In this document: positions 52,801 to 61,156 of the stretch, piece after piece
Layout: every line of letters begins with the position of its first letter
Position numbering within the stretch: the first letter of the stretch is position 1
Assembly: GCF_014201715.1 (NCBI RefSeq)
Contig: NZ_JACHFD010000021.1
Span: 1 to 64,000, forward strand
Direction of reading: 5' to 3'
DNA length: 64,000 nt
Origin: Haloferula luteola
GTDB taxonomy: Bacteria; Verrucomicrobiota; Verrucomicrobiia; Verrucomicrobiales; Akkermansiaceae
Notes under the pieces: model-generated
The model's input: the letters and a program-made list of their open reading frames with translations, nothing else
What the model was told of the DNA's origin: nothing
The model's database searches: none
Translations under genes and position numbers: made by a program

Positions 52801-53298
52801 GTTGAGGAAGTTCGTTCTCGAGGTCCCTTCTTCTCGCTTGGCGACTTTGTGAATCGCCGCCTGACCCGGGACGAGAAGGGCCTCAAAGGGGCTTTGCAAG
52901 CTGCCATCGACTCGGCGGGGCTGAATGACAACGCGACTGTGGCGAGCTTCACCGCCAATTCTTATCCCGAGTCGGGGAACATTCCCGATGCGGATACGGG
53001 GGTGGGCACTCCTGGCTGGTTGACCCAAGCTGACGTCCTGAATTCTCTGGCGCCGGTCATGTCGGTTCGTTCCGACACCTACACCGTCCGCGCTTATGGC
53101 GAGGCTCATGATCAGAATGGCAAAGTCGTCGCACGAGCTTGCTACGAGGCCGTGGTGCAACGTGTGCCGGATTGGACCGACCCGTCTAACAAGCCGGAGG
53201 ATGAAGTCGATTCGCTGTCGCAAGTGAATCAACGTTTCGGTCGTCGCTTCCAGATCGTTTCCCAACGGGAAATCCCGCTGGAGCTTCTTCGGAGTTGA
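49837..53298 (+). CDS. Giant pseudopilin-like protein, Verru_Chthon cassette protein A type (copy 2)
   Basis: A 1153-residue homologue of the 44996-48475 product, similar along its whole length. The leader (RRSRSSRRTRKAPSG) is basic and ends in G before FALVIVTSLMVLTALLAVAM from residue 27. Shared blocks include QSNARLALMQAIGELQKSLG, DDRRITADASLL, TSSYGIQADVTKGGLRKDLS, WNPYNVAIETDGMVAYPWMD, FETFHRTAGQ-like LETFHRTAGQ, SFFGLPDQAPISLGAFQHAN and FNVNSTNVEAWKAVL. Divergence is highest just after the helix and in loops. Two intact copies of such a large gene suggest functional specialisation rather than recent duplication. Confidence 0.82.
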   Translation: MKTEARCTDLLRRSRSSRRTRKAPSGFALVIVTSLMVLTALLAVAMLSLGSVASRGSRHANAHRLAQSNARLALMQAIGELQKSLGDDRRITADASLLMSREDSNDPSPGSAMLGVWESDYSSISEDRNGGAPDYSGRRDDKFLRWLISSRDTLALESTNFRAPEDAEGAARLFSESADGFDLYGELVDVGDDKSKQGGGFAWAITQNGTKAQINVGGDRSRSIENDALQSPTRPNVETSGFASQPDREWNKRRSRLVSMSQVQLDSDFGINGSNYEQFARSYTTSSYGIQADVTKGGLRKDLSLAFELEDSQFHSDSLAGVTNPFRSSEGEGSEKPIFQPINDGTPVTIDVNYEAFKLTNEFKTGAPPTFDSLRSHYRIYKHLYQSNGDTTIMTRTAASPYYEDGNAPRGSETSIQPVLDRMLMYLSLWVDPSTQYMNLVFTPVITLWNPYNVAIETDGMVAYPWMDLPMTINWTVRGGSTVNSMLTWFIGNEHTDQNHGRQEFPYFYFEMTESGDGNTNRPIHLEPGEVRVFSPVDPTPVAFQRLPKGTSEPAKYKLLTCRLKPVGSGESVDTTGGIAVPMNDSFNDAGELSTKFAARDVVSARFTMDATTYHYFVALEDSSRIKGAAEGNKILDAQVYKGRSGNSSTFNTPQFRASELSKPQPVGVLETFHRTAGQDDQIADIVYTVNPQQRYVNVHLSNTSGMSPHYESSMRGIADFSSSNFQTTMDGERSFYGESNSSSTGRDHLSFFGLPDQAPISLGAFQHANVMDTAFGPANTIGNSWASPYISRSETRLLQRKSPADSTVSFKPRGLGSYDGSYLINNVLWDGYFLSSISPEVQPGNSATSWNQTAARETRELDEVIRQWVEEPLISPLRNPRNTLYKGSYSEDQVIDRLTQSGGFANAAAHILTEGSFNVNSTNVEAWKAVLASLRGQEFKTYDGDRIDPGNSSPLSRFTLPTGSANDQWDGFRQLSDKEVGNLAEAIVEEVRSRGPFFSLGDFVNRRLTRDEKGLKGALQAAIDSAGLNDNATVASFTANSYPESGNIPDADTGVGTPGWLTQADVLNSLAPVMSVRSDTYTVRAYGEAHDQNGKVVARACYEAVVQRVPDWTDPSNKPEDEVDSLSQVNQRFGRRFQIVSQREIPLELLRS

Positions 53299-53315
53299 AT
53301 TCGACCTTGAATTCC

Positions 53316-53981
53316 ATGACCCGATTGCTTTTCGCCCTGCTCTTCGTTGGCGGTGTCGCCCGAGCCTTGGACGTTCGTTTCCTGGCTTGGGATGATCAAG
53401 TCGCCGCCCGCGAAGTGGTCGCGTCTTCTGGCAAGTCCGGAGGGAAGTCGATTGCCGATCTCCACCCGCTGAAGCGCACCGAAGCGGTTTCGGTGACGCC
53501 GGTGGAGGGGCAATTGCTCCTGCGCACGCCGGATCGAACGGTGGAAGATGACAAACCGGCGGAAATGTCGGTCGCCCTTCCTGAGGCATTCCATCGGCCG
53601 CTGGTGATCTTGCTGCCGGATCCGAAGTCTCCGACCGGCCTCCGGGGATTTGCCCTGAACGACAGTCCGGAAGGGTTCACGTGGGGCACCTTCCGCATGG
53701 TGAATGCCACGCCCAAGCCGTTGAATCTGATCTTTGGAAAGAAGCGTCTGCGACTGCCTACCGGGTGGAAGCCGGTGGACGTTGATCCTGACGGTGAGAC
53801 TTCGTTGCCCGTGGGTTTGGCGCTGTCTGAAGACCCATCCACACCCCTTTATACCAGCCGCTGGTCGGCCTCGCCGGATATCCGGCGGCTGGTGTTCATC
53901 ATGCCTGGCACCGACCCTCGCCTGGGTCCGCTGGCGATGAAAATCATTCCCGAAGACCGTCGCTTGGTGGTTTCCGAGTGA
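53316..53981 (+). CDS. Exported partner protein of the pseudopilin unit (copy 2)
   Basis: ATG at 53316 gives 221 residues and a signal peptide (TRLLFALLFVGGVARA). An in-frame TTG at 53295, overlapping the preceding gene's stop region, is possible but less likely. It is homologous to the 48502-49170 product over its whole length with the same conserved blocks, including GKKRLRLPTGWK and PGTDPRLGPLAMKIIPEDRR. It starts 17 bp after copy 2 of the giant gene. Function unknown; conserved synteny ties it to the pseudopilin. Confidence 0.75.
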   Translation: MTRLLFALLFVGGVARALDVRFLAWDDQVAAREVVASSGKSGGKSIADLHPLKRTEAVSVTPVEGQLLLRTPDRTVEDDKPAEMSVALPEAFHRPLVILLPDPKSPTGLRGFALNDSPEGFTWGTFRMVNATPKPLNLIFGKKRLRLPTGWKPVDVDPDGETSLPVGLALSEDPSTPLYTSRWSASPDIRRLVFIMPGTDPRLGPLAMKIIPEDRRLVVSE

Positions 53982-53992
53982 CGGAGGGAAGA

Positions 53993-54031
53993 CGCCGCCG
54001 CCTAGAGGGGTTCAAGACTCTGGCGGCGGCG
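53993..54031. terminator. Strong hairpin between convergent genes
   Basis: CGCCGCCGCC (53993-54002) pairs with GGCGGCGGCG (54022-54031), extended by AGAG/CTCT with one bulge. It lies after the unit-2 partner gene and includes the last codons of the converging HAF-repeat gene. No T-run follows, so it may stop transcription weakly or protect 3' ends. Confidence 0.5.
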
Positions 54032-57000
54032 CATTTGAAAAAGCTCCCCCACTTTCCACGGTCAATTCCGCCGATTCGCTGGTCAGGCTGCCGCCGGGAG
54101 TGATGATGCGCACGCGGTAATTCCCGGAGTCGGAGATTTGGGCGGACTCTATGTTGAGGACAGGGCCCTCCACGTCGGGAAGGTCGACACCATCTTTCGT
54201 CCACAGATAGATGATAGGCGGGTCTGCATCGACTTCGATGGAAAGTGAAGCTGATGATCCTTCGAATACGAAAGCGGAGGAAAGTGGGTGGACGATGGTA
54301 GGAGTGCGCGGTTCGGTGGGTGCTGGAGGGGCTTCTTCCTGCGTGAGCATCAGTCGCACGAAGAGTTCGTCGCGTGGACCCGTGACTTCCGGCGTGATTT
54401 CGACCGTTCGAGCAGCGCCATCCAGACGCAGCTGTGGATTTAGGATCACCGATTGACCGTCGGAAGACTCTCCTGAGCCAAACCAATGAGTGAGGTCGGC
54501 CGACCACTGATATGCGGGGATGGCGTCCTGGCCTGGATCATCGCTGAGAGGATGCTCAAAGCGAAGCCTACCACCATCAGAGAGGACTTTCCATCCCACT
54601 TGGGGAGAGTCGTGGTTGGGGTCGAAACCAAAGTAGCGGGCGAGTCCGTTGGGGATTCCGTCCTGATTGGGATCGTCCTCAAATCCGTCTTCGGGGCCGA
54701 GGTCACCGAAGCCCTCCACCCATTCTTCGAAGGGCGCCGAGTCATTGCCGATCTCGAAGCCACCTTGAGCGATTTCCGGGTCGAGGCCATTCGCAGTGAT
54801 GGTGATGGCATAGACCCCTACGGACCCTCCGGCATCGGGTGAGTTGTCGATGGCGGTGGCCTGCCAAGTGACTTCCCGGGTTTCTCCCGGAGCCAAGGTG
54901 CCTAGGATTTGGCCAGGTGCGGAGATCAATTGCCAAGGGGCAATCGAGGGGGCCTCCTCGCCGGTATCCGCGGCAGCGATTTGGACCTCAACGTCCTCGG
55001 CGGATGTCCCACCGGCATTGACGATGAGAGCTCTCAGCGTGATGGGACCGGGTGCGGTGCGCGATTCGAAACTGTCGACGTCCAGGCCGTGATCGACCGC
55101 CATGACCAAGGCCGGAGCGACCAAGCCTGTGGATTCTGCGTCGACAGCAGCGGCCAAGTTCTCGAACTGAGAAAGCGCCTGACCCAAGGCATCAAGGAAC
55201 CCGAGGACCGATGCATCGGAGGCCTCCGGATCGGCGAATGCCGGCAAGGCATAGCCTCCGAGCGCGGTATAGGCTTCACTGCGAGCCGTTGCCAGGATGA
55301 ACTCGGCAGCTTCCAGGTTTGTCGCTGCTTGGTTCAGGGCCGGCTGAGGTGGATCCGCGATCGAAGAAACTCCGATGGCTTGAAGGACCCGTGCGCGAAT
55401 CCTTGCATCGAATTCGGCATCGGCATCGATCAGAAAACTGGCGTGTTGAATGGCGGTTTCGAAATCGCCTGTTCCGATCGCGGTGATCACCGCATCCAGG
55501 GCGGCACGGTATTCTGGGAAAAGTTCGGGGGCGGTGTCGCGTGGCTGAGCTTTGCCGAGCAAGGGTCCTGAGGCGGATTCCAGAGGTGCGCCGGGAGCTG
55601 AAGTTGGGAATCCGAATGCCTGTTGGGGAGCGTCGGCGGCGGCATCTTGGGCTTCGGTGACCGTCGCGAAGTCATTGATGGTCGCACCGGTGATGGTGGC
55701 GATGTTCATCCCGCGGATGATCTTTGACATCGCCAATACCACTTGGGCTCCCGGGATTCTTCCGACCACCTGGCTGATATCGGCGACCTGACCCCACTTC
55801 TTGGTGGTATCGAGAACCAGTGAGGAAGCGAGAATTGCTTGGTCCTTCTCTTCGGCAAGATCGATCGCCGTTCGGAGAGCGAGGGCTCGGTGGTCGACGA
55901 CTTCACCTGAGCCCTGCAAGTTCTTCGCCCGGGTGACTGCCAGGCTCAGATGGGGAGATTGTCCGAGAACGAAGGCTGACGAGAGAATGCGGCCTCCGAC
56001 TTGCTCGCTGGCGAGCTTGGCGATGGTTTCGAGTAAGGTTCTGCGGCCCCCGGCCACCCCAGCTTTTTTGTTCCATGCGCCACGATTGCCCATCCCGCTA
56101 AGGGTCGTGGAGATGATGGTGCTCAACGAAGTGTCGATGAGTGTGACTGCCCAAGGGGGAGCAAAGGTCTTCAAGCCTTTGATGAAGGCACCCTGAAGGT
56201 TGGCGGCGATCACCTTCATGGAAACGACCAAGGACTTCAGGGCAAAATCGATGACGAATTGTTGGGCCCCATTGGCCAGAGCTTGCTGAGCCGCGACGAG
56301 TTTGAGGTCGTTTTCAATCGAGGTGGCGGCCTTTCGAAAGGCGAGGAAGGAGAGTACCGTGTTGGCCATCATTTTCCCGGAATCGAAGCAAAGCGTTTCC
56401 GTGGCGAAATGAATGTCCGCAAACGATTGGGTCGCTGCCAGCAGGCGGCCCAAAGCAAAATCTCGCTGCGCCTGAATCTCGGCCGATTGGGGTTCGGTGC
56501 TGGACCAGAGAGCCAGCAGGTCGTGCAGACTGAGTGTGGAGTAGGCGAGCACGAAGGTTCCGGTGTTTTCGAGACGTGTCGCCTGATCCACGACGGCGGC
56601 CCTCAGGGTCACGGGCAGGGCGATTTCGACGTCACCGTCGATGATCTGTTGGGGAATGACGGACTCGTAGACGCGGACCAAATCTCCGAGGCGTACTTCC
56701 AGGTCATAGGGTGCATCGGGATTCACGTTGAGTTGTTGAATCCCCAGCGACGGATCGGTGGGGTTCTCCGGCCCAAATGGGATGCGGCCGTTGAAGTCGG
56801 ATTCTGCCTGGTCGACGATTTCCCCTCCGACTCTCAGTGTGACCGCTGCATTCGGGATCTGCCCGTGGGGATTTCCAAGGATGTTGACATCGTGGATGAC
56901 GACCTGGGGCAAGTCGCCGGGGGTCAGGCGGTAGGCGTGGAGCAGCTCTTCGCCACTTTGAGTGCGGTAGAGGGCGAGGCCAACAATCTGTCCGGACTCA

Positions 57001-57950
57001 TTGATGTCATTGGCCGTTTCCAAGTGAACGAATCCCTCCTGGCCGGGGGCGGCAAGGAGATGTCGAGCGAGGTCGTTCAGGTCGTAGAGGGTGCCTTGGT
57101 CGAAGAGAAAGGCATTTTGGTCATACACCTCGGAATTGGAGAGAATGGATTCCCCAACGGCAGTGCCGGAATTGTTGATCGCGTGGGCTAGGCTGGTGTT
57201 GTCGCCCGGGAGGGTTCCGAGATCGGTGGTGGATCCGGAGGCATGGAGGAACGCATGCTTGCTGGAACCAGTGGCGCCATCTCCAACCACTTGGCCCAGG
57301 TCATTGATATCTCTCGGGTTGGTTGAAAATCCAGTGGCGAGAGGAGAGATTTCAATGAAATGATCACCGTCCAATGTGTAGGCGACAAATGGGCGAGATG
57401 AGCCATCTCGAGTGGATCCAAGGATGACTCCATGCGCATTCACACTTTCCGCTGAAGTCGTCGTCCCTGTGACGGGAAGGGATCGAATGGCTTGAGTCGT
57501 GAGATCGTAGGCGAAGGCTTTGCCGGATGAGGTTCCGACGACAGTGGTGCCGTCGATGGAAGTGGCTACCGAATTGAGGGAAGAGGTGGTGATGTTGCGA
57601 AGGGAGCCATTCTGAAAAACGAAGGCGAAAACCGAACCACCGACGGAACCAGAATGGGCACTTCCGACGACCACTCCCTCATGGCTGATGTCTCGTGGGT
57701 TGGTTTGAGAACCGGTGGTCGCGTCGAGGTCGATGAGCTCCCCTGCTTGGTGGAGGAAGCCGACTACTTGGCCATTGGGTTTTTCCCAAAGTCCAACCGA
57801 GTCGCCCGAGTCGTTGATGGCAACGGCTTCGGAAAAGTTGCCATCAAGCGTGCCGAGTGGCTCGATTTTCACAAAATCCGGCGGAAGCGCCGTGGCGGTC
57901 GGAAGGGTCGCGGCGAGGAGCAGCGCGACCTGAAAGTGGGTGGGGTTCAT
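54012..57950 (-). CDS. Large secreted HAF-repeat and Ig-like protein
   Basis: A 1312-residue protein with a signal peptide (about 1-21). Residues about 28-350 hold repeats of the HAF type (ALGDINDSGQVVG-like: VAINDSGDSVGLW, NPRDINDLGQVVGDG, AHAINNSGTAVGES, ANDINESGQIVGLA), each with a following AFLF/AFVF strand, as in extracellular HAF-family propellers. The middle (about 480-960) is long, helical and Ala/Gln-rich with no recognised domain. The last ~260 residues contain DPNQDGIPNGLARYFGFDPN, a spacer seen in verrucomicrobial surface proteins, and an Ig-like domain (VFEGSSASLSIEVDADPPIIY, ISDSGNYRVRI). No sorting signal at the end. Predicted surface or extracellular protein, role unknown. Confidence 0.85.
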   Translation of the reverse strand: MNPTHFQVALLLAATLPTATALPPDFVKIEPLGTLDGNFSEAVAINDSGDSVGLWEKPNGQVVGFLHQAGELIDLDATTGSQTNPRDISHEGVVVGSAHSGSVGGSVFAFVFQNGSLRNITTSSLNSVATSIDGTTVVGTSSGKAFAYDLTTQAIRSLPVTGTTTSAESVNAHGVILGSTRDGSSRPFVAYTLDGDHFIEISPLATGFSTNPRDINDLGQVVGDGATGSSKHAFLHASGSTTDLGTLPGDNTSLAHAINNSGTAVGESILSNSEVYDQNAFLFDQGTLYDLNDLARHLLAAPGQEGFVHLETANDINESGQIVGLALYRTQSGEELLHAYRLTPGDLPQVVIHDVNILGNPHGQIPNAAVTLRVGGEIVDQAESDFNGRIPFGPENPTDPSLGIQQLNVNPDAPYDLEVRLGDLVRVYESVIPQQIIDGDVEIALPVTLRAAVVDQATRLENTGTFVLAYSTLSLHDLLALWSSTEPQSAEIQAQRDFALGRLLAATQSFADIHFATETLCFDSGKMMANTVLSFLAFRKAATSIENDLKLVAAQQALANGAQQFVIDFALKSLVVSMKVIAANLQGAFIKGLKTFAPPWAVTLIDTSLSTIISTTLSGMGNRGAWNKKAGVAGGRRTLLETIAKLASEQVGGRILSSAFVLGQSPHLSLAVTRAKNLQGSGEVVDHRALALRTAIDLAEEKDQAILASSLVLDTTKKWGQVADISQVVGRIPGAQVVLAMSKIIRGMNIATITGATINDFATVTEAQDAAADAPQQAFGFPTSAPGAPLESASGPLLGKAQPRDTAPELFPEYRAALDAVITAIGTGDFETAIQHASFLIDADAEFDARIRARVLQAIGVSSIADPPQPALNQAATNLEAAEFILATARSEAYTALGGYALPAFADPEASDASVLGFLDALGQALSQFENLAAAVDAESTGLVAPALVMAVDHGLDVDSFESRTAPGPITLRALIVNAGGTSAEDVEVQIAAADTGEEAPSIAPWQLISAPGQILGTLAPGETREVTWQATAIDNSPDAGGSVGVYAITITANGLDPEIAQGGFEIGNDSAPFEEWVEGFGDLGPEDGFEDDPNQDGIPNGLARYFGFDPNHDSPQVGWKVLSDGGRLRFEHPLSDDPGQDAIPAYQWSADLTHWFGSGESSDGQSVILNPQLRLDGAARTVEITPEVTGPRDELFVRLMLTQEEAPPAPTEPRTPTIVHPLSSAFVFEGSSASLSIEVDADPPIIYLWTKDGVDLPDVEGPVLNIESAQISDSGNYRVRIITPGGSLTSESAELTVESGGAFSNAPPPES

Positions 57951-58048
57951 GGCGAAGCGGTGACAGGGATTCCAGTTTGGCTTTTACCAAAACGCTCCTT
58001 GGTCCGCCTCGTCCGATTGGACGGTTTTTGGTGGGAAAATCCTCGCGC

Positions 58049-59092
58049 TCAGAGTTTCCCGGAGGCTTCGAGGCGACGCTGGATCTCCGCGATCGCCCAG
58101 TGGGCGTGCTCGGCGACGAGCGCATCCTCGCCATGGGCGGCTTGATCCAGGGCGGGAAGATCTTCGGCGCTTCCCGTGTTGCCGAGGACCACGCAAGCAT
58201 TCCGCCGCAGCCGGCTAAGCTTGATGCGCTTGATCGGACTGCCCTTGAAGATCCGGCTGAAGTCCTCTTGTGCGAGTTGGAGGATCTCGCGGGCCGTCAG
58301 GTTGAAGATCGCTTCTCGGGCGTGAAAGGTCGCTTCTCGAGAAACTTGGGCGAAGCGGTTCCAAGGACAAACTTCCAGGCATTCATCACATCCGTAGAGC
58401 CGGTTGCCGATGGCGCGCCGGTAAACCTCGGGGATAGGGCCTTTGTTTTCGATGGTCAGATAGGAAATGCAGCGACGTGCATCGACCCGATGGGGCTGGG
58501 TGATGGCTCCGGTCGGGCAGGCGTCGAGGCATCGCGTGCACTTCCCGCAATGGTCGCCGAACGGAGCGTCGGGCTCGATTTCCAAGGTGGTCAGCAGCTC
58601 AGCGAGAAAGAACCAGGGCCCCAAGCGCCGGTGAATCTGGACGGTGGATTTGCCGTTCCAACCGAGACCAGCATCGGTGGCGAAATCCCGCTCCAGCACG
58701 GGACCCGTATCAACGTAGTAGCGTTGCTCTCCTCCCCACCCCTTCATGAGTTCATGGAGGGCCTTCAGCTTGGATTCGAGGCAATCGTGGTAGTCTTCAT
58801 TCCATGCGTAACGGGCGATCCGCCAACCGGTGGGAGGATGGGGTCCGGGAAAGTAGTTGAGTGCCAAGGTGACGATCGATCGGCATCCGGGCAGGACTTC
58901 CCGCGGATCGGTGCGGCGATGGGGATTGCGTTCCAGCCAGGCCATGCTGCCGTGGCAGCCGTCGTCGAGCCAGGATTCGAAGGCGGCTGCGTGGGTCGCG
59001 CGCCCAGCGGTGGCGATCCGGCAGTCGTCGAAGCCCAGTTCCGTGGCAGCTTGCTTGATGGTGGTGGCGAGGGTCACAGTGGCGGAAAGCAT
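58049..59092 (-). CDS. queG: Epoxyqueuosine reductase
   Basis: ATG at 59092, which avoids overlap with the diverging gene and gives 347 residues. It has the QueG layout: an N-terminal domain with a GCHGSMAWLERNPHRRTDP motif, YNWNEDYH-like YAWNEDYHD, VDTGPVLERDFA, GWNGKST, two 4Fe-4S clusters (CGKCTRCLDACP and CDECLEVCPWN), and a C-terminal helical repeat tail (LRRNACVVLGN). It reduces epoxyqueuosine to queuosine in tRNA, using cobalamin. Length and cysteine spacing are normal. It diverges from an EEP-family gene. Confidence 0.94.
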   Translation of the reverse strand: MLSATVTLATTIKQAATELGFDDCRIATAGRATHAAAFESWLDDGCHGSMAWLERNPHRRTDPREVLPGCRSIVTLALNYFPGPHPPTGWRIARYAWNEDYHDCLESKLKALHELMKGWGGEQRYYVDTGPVLERDFATDAGLGWNGKSTVQIHRRLGPWFFLAELLTTLEIEPDAPFGDHCGKCTRCLDACPTGAITQPHRVDARRCISYLTIENKGPIPEVYRRAIGNRLYGCDECLEVCPWNRFAQVSREATFHAREAIFNLTAREILQLAQEDFSRIFKGSPIKRIKLSRLRRNACVVLGNTGSAEDLPALDQAAHGEDALVAEHAHWAIAEIQRRLEASGKL

Positions 59093-59160
59093 CAACACCT
59101 GCAGATTTCGATTCGCCAAGGGATTTGACACCTCGGTCGCGGCGCGGTTGGGTCGCGGGC

Positions 59161-60087
59161 ATGACATCGGCGGCGTCCCTTTTAGCCTGTGCAGTGGCCC
59201 TGGCCTCCCTTCCTGTTTCCGCGGAAACCCTCGGAACCTATAACATTCGCTACGACAATCCTGGCGACCGGGAAAGCGGTCACGCCTGGGCGCAACGCGC
59301 ACCTCACGTCGCGGGGCTGATCCGCTTTCACGACTTCGATATTGTCGCCACTCAGGAAGGCTTCAAGCACCAGATCGATGACCTCCGACGACTGCTGCCC
59401 GACCATGCGGTGAGTTCCCATGGCCGCGATGATGGTGCGGATCAAGGCGAGCAGATCGCGATTTTTTTCCGCAAGACCGACTATCGTCTCCTTGATGAAG
59501 GCTACTTCTGGCTGTCAGAGACTCCCGAAAAACCCAGCCGTGGCTGGGATGCGGACCTGTTTCGGATGTGCGGTTGGGTCAAGTTGGAGCCCACGGACGG
59601 TCGCCCGCCCTTCTATGTTTTCAGCATTCACTTCGATCACCGAGGGGAGGAGTCCCGGAAGCAAAGTGCCCGCCTCGTGCTGCGAAAAATCGATGAAATC
59701 GCCGGTGAGACCACGGCCTATCTGATGGGCGATTTCAATGCGGATCAGAGCAGCGAGGCCTATCGCATTCTCTGTGAATCCTCTCGATTTGCCGACGCCT
59801 TCGAACTCGCCAAAATCCGTTACGCTCCGAATGGCACGATCAATGGATTTGATCCTAACTTGCTGACGGAAAGTCGGATCGATCACGTTTTTGTTCCTGA
59901 GAATGCTCCGGTGCGACGGCTCGGTATTCTCACCGACACCTATCACACCCCGATCACGGCAGATCCGACCGAAACGACCTCCGCCAACTTCCCTGAGGAA
60001 GTGAAGTTTGGGGAGGGCTTTGCCACTCAATTGCCCTCGGATCACTTTCCGGTGATCATCGAGCTGGGGAATGATCCCGGCACTTGA
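59161..60087 (+). CDS. Secreted endonuclease/exonuclease/phosphatase-family phosphodiesterase
   Basis: ATG at 59161; 308 residues with a signal peptide (TSAASLLACAVALASLPVSAE). EEP-fold signatures in order: YNIRYDNPGD (Asn), IVATQE (metal Glu), FSIHFDHRG (His), LMGDFNAD (Asp and Asn), DHVFVPE and SDHFPVI (Asp-His). It matches exported DNase I/sphingomyelinase-like enzymes common in Bacteroidetes and verrucomicrobia. Substrates could be extracellular nucleic acids or phosphodiesters. It diverges from queG; the start-to-start gap is about 68 bp. Confidence 0.9.
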   Translation: MTSAASLLACAVALASLPVSAETLGTYNIRYDNPGDRESGHAWAQRAPHVAGLIRFHDFDIVATQEGFKHQIDDLRRLLPDHAVSSHGRDDGADQGEQIAIFFRKTDYRLLDEGYFWLSETPEKPSRGWDADLFRMCGWVKLEPTDGRPPFYVFSIHFDHRGEESRKQSARLVLRKIDEIAGETTAYLMGDFNADQSSEAYRILCESSRFADAFELAKIRYAPNGTINGFDPNLLTESRIDHVFVPENAPVRRLGILTDTYHTPITADPTETTSANFPEEVKFGEGFATQLPSDHFPVIIELGNDPGT

Positions 60088-60090
60088 GGC

Positions 60091-61059
60091 TCAATGCCCA
60101 TCGGGTGCTTGAAAGCCGCGCCGTACCCACTGATTCCAAGTGCGGCGCGCTTCATGAGGAAAGCATGAGTCGCGCAAAAAGCGGTTCATGAACAGTCGAA
60201 GGGCGGCGGGAGCCTCGCCTCCTTCCCAGAGAGGCGCGCGCAGAATCGCTCCCGGATCGGCAGCGTTGCGCAGATCGTGGGTGTCGAGGGTTGCGGCGCG
60301 AATGAAGGCGTCTTCAATGGTCAGGTAAACACTGGCGTGGCCCGCCGCATGGCTTGCCGAGGTGCCAAACTCCATGGCTCTCCAATAGTCGGCTCCTTGG
60401 CGGCCCTCATCGCGTCGATGGGTGATGATGGATTCCAGCACCCGGGCTGCGGAAATGGCCACGGCGAAGGCGGCATCGGCACCGTGTGTGTCTTCTTCGT
60501 AGCGGCAGCTACGGGTGTATCCTGCGGCACAAAAGCAGGCGTCAGCGTGTTGAGCCATTTCCTCTGATGTGGGCGAGCGCCCGGTGCTGCCCCACGCCAC
60601 GGCGAGGGCGTCGCGGGCACAACTGACGGCTGCCATCAGTTCCCGAAAATGGCCTGTTGCCTCCGCTGATTTTGGCGAAAAAACGGGCACCACCCGCGCC
60701 AGGTTCCTGAGCGCCAGGGACTGCAGAATCGGTGGCGGCATTTGATAGAGTAGCTCCCGCGTCTGCCGCCATACGGTGCCGATTTTCGGCAGGGATTCCG
60801 GCTTGAAGGGAGAGACGACTTCCTCCTCCGCGTGGCGTCCCCAGTCTTCGGAAAGCGCGAGGGATGACCCGACACTTCCGACCGCCCGCGCCAAAGCCTG
60901 AATCGTGGTCGGAGAAAGCGGGCCTCCGCGCTCGGCCTTCTGCACCACGCTGCGTGTCAGGCCTGCTTCCATGGCCAGTTGATCCTGAGTCATCCCCCGC
61001 TGCTCGCGGCGGGAACGCAGCTGTCTGCCATCGATCAAAGCTCCTTTGGGACGTGCCAT
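60091..61059 (-). CDS. XRE-type helix-turn-helix regulator with unknown effector domain
   Basis: A 322-residue protein. N-terminal HTH (about 12-65): LRSRREQRGMTQDQLAMEAGL, TRSVVQKAERGGPLSPTTIQALARA, a classic XRE/Cro motif. The remaining ~240 residues are alpha-helical, with several Cys and His residues (DACFCAAGYTRSCRYEED, THRRDEGRQG), and no recognised domain. It may bind DNA as a repressor whose helical domain senses a ligand or partner. It diverges from the alpha-L-rhamnosidase gene across ~97 bp, and so is a candidate regulator of that gene; this is position-based inference. Confidence 0.8.
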   Translation of the reverse strand: MARPKGALIDGRQLRSRREQRGMTQDQLAMEAGLTRSVVQKAERGGPLSPTTIQALARAVGSVGSSLALSEDWGRHAEEEVVSPFKPESLPKIGTVWRQTRELLYQMPPPILQSLALRNLARVVPVFSPKSAEATGHFRELMAAVSCARDALAVAWGSTGRSPTSEEMAQHADACFCAAGYTRSCRYEEDTHGADAAFAVAISAARVLESIITHRRDEGRQGADYWRAMEFGTSASHAAGHASVYLTIEDAFIRAATLDTHDLRNAADPGAILRAPLWEGGEAPAALRLFMNRFLRDSCFPHEARRTWNQWVRRGFQAPDGH

Positions 61060-61156
61060 TCTGCTTAAACGATTAAAAGTGGGCGTTTCATATCAAACGG
61101 ATCTCCGTTTCCCGAATCCACAGCAAACACTAAGCCGATGATCGACACTTTGATTC

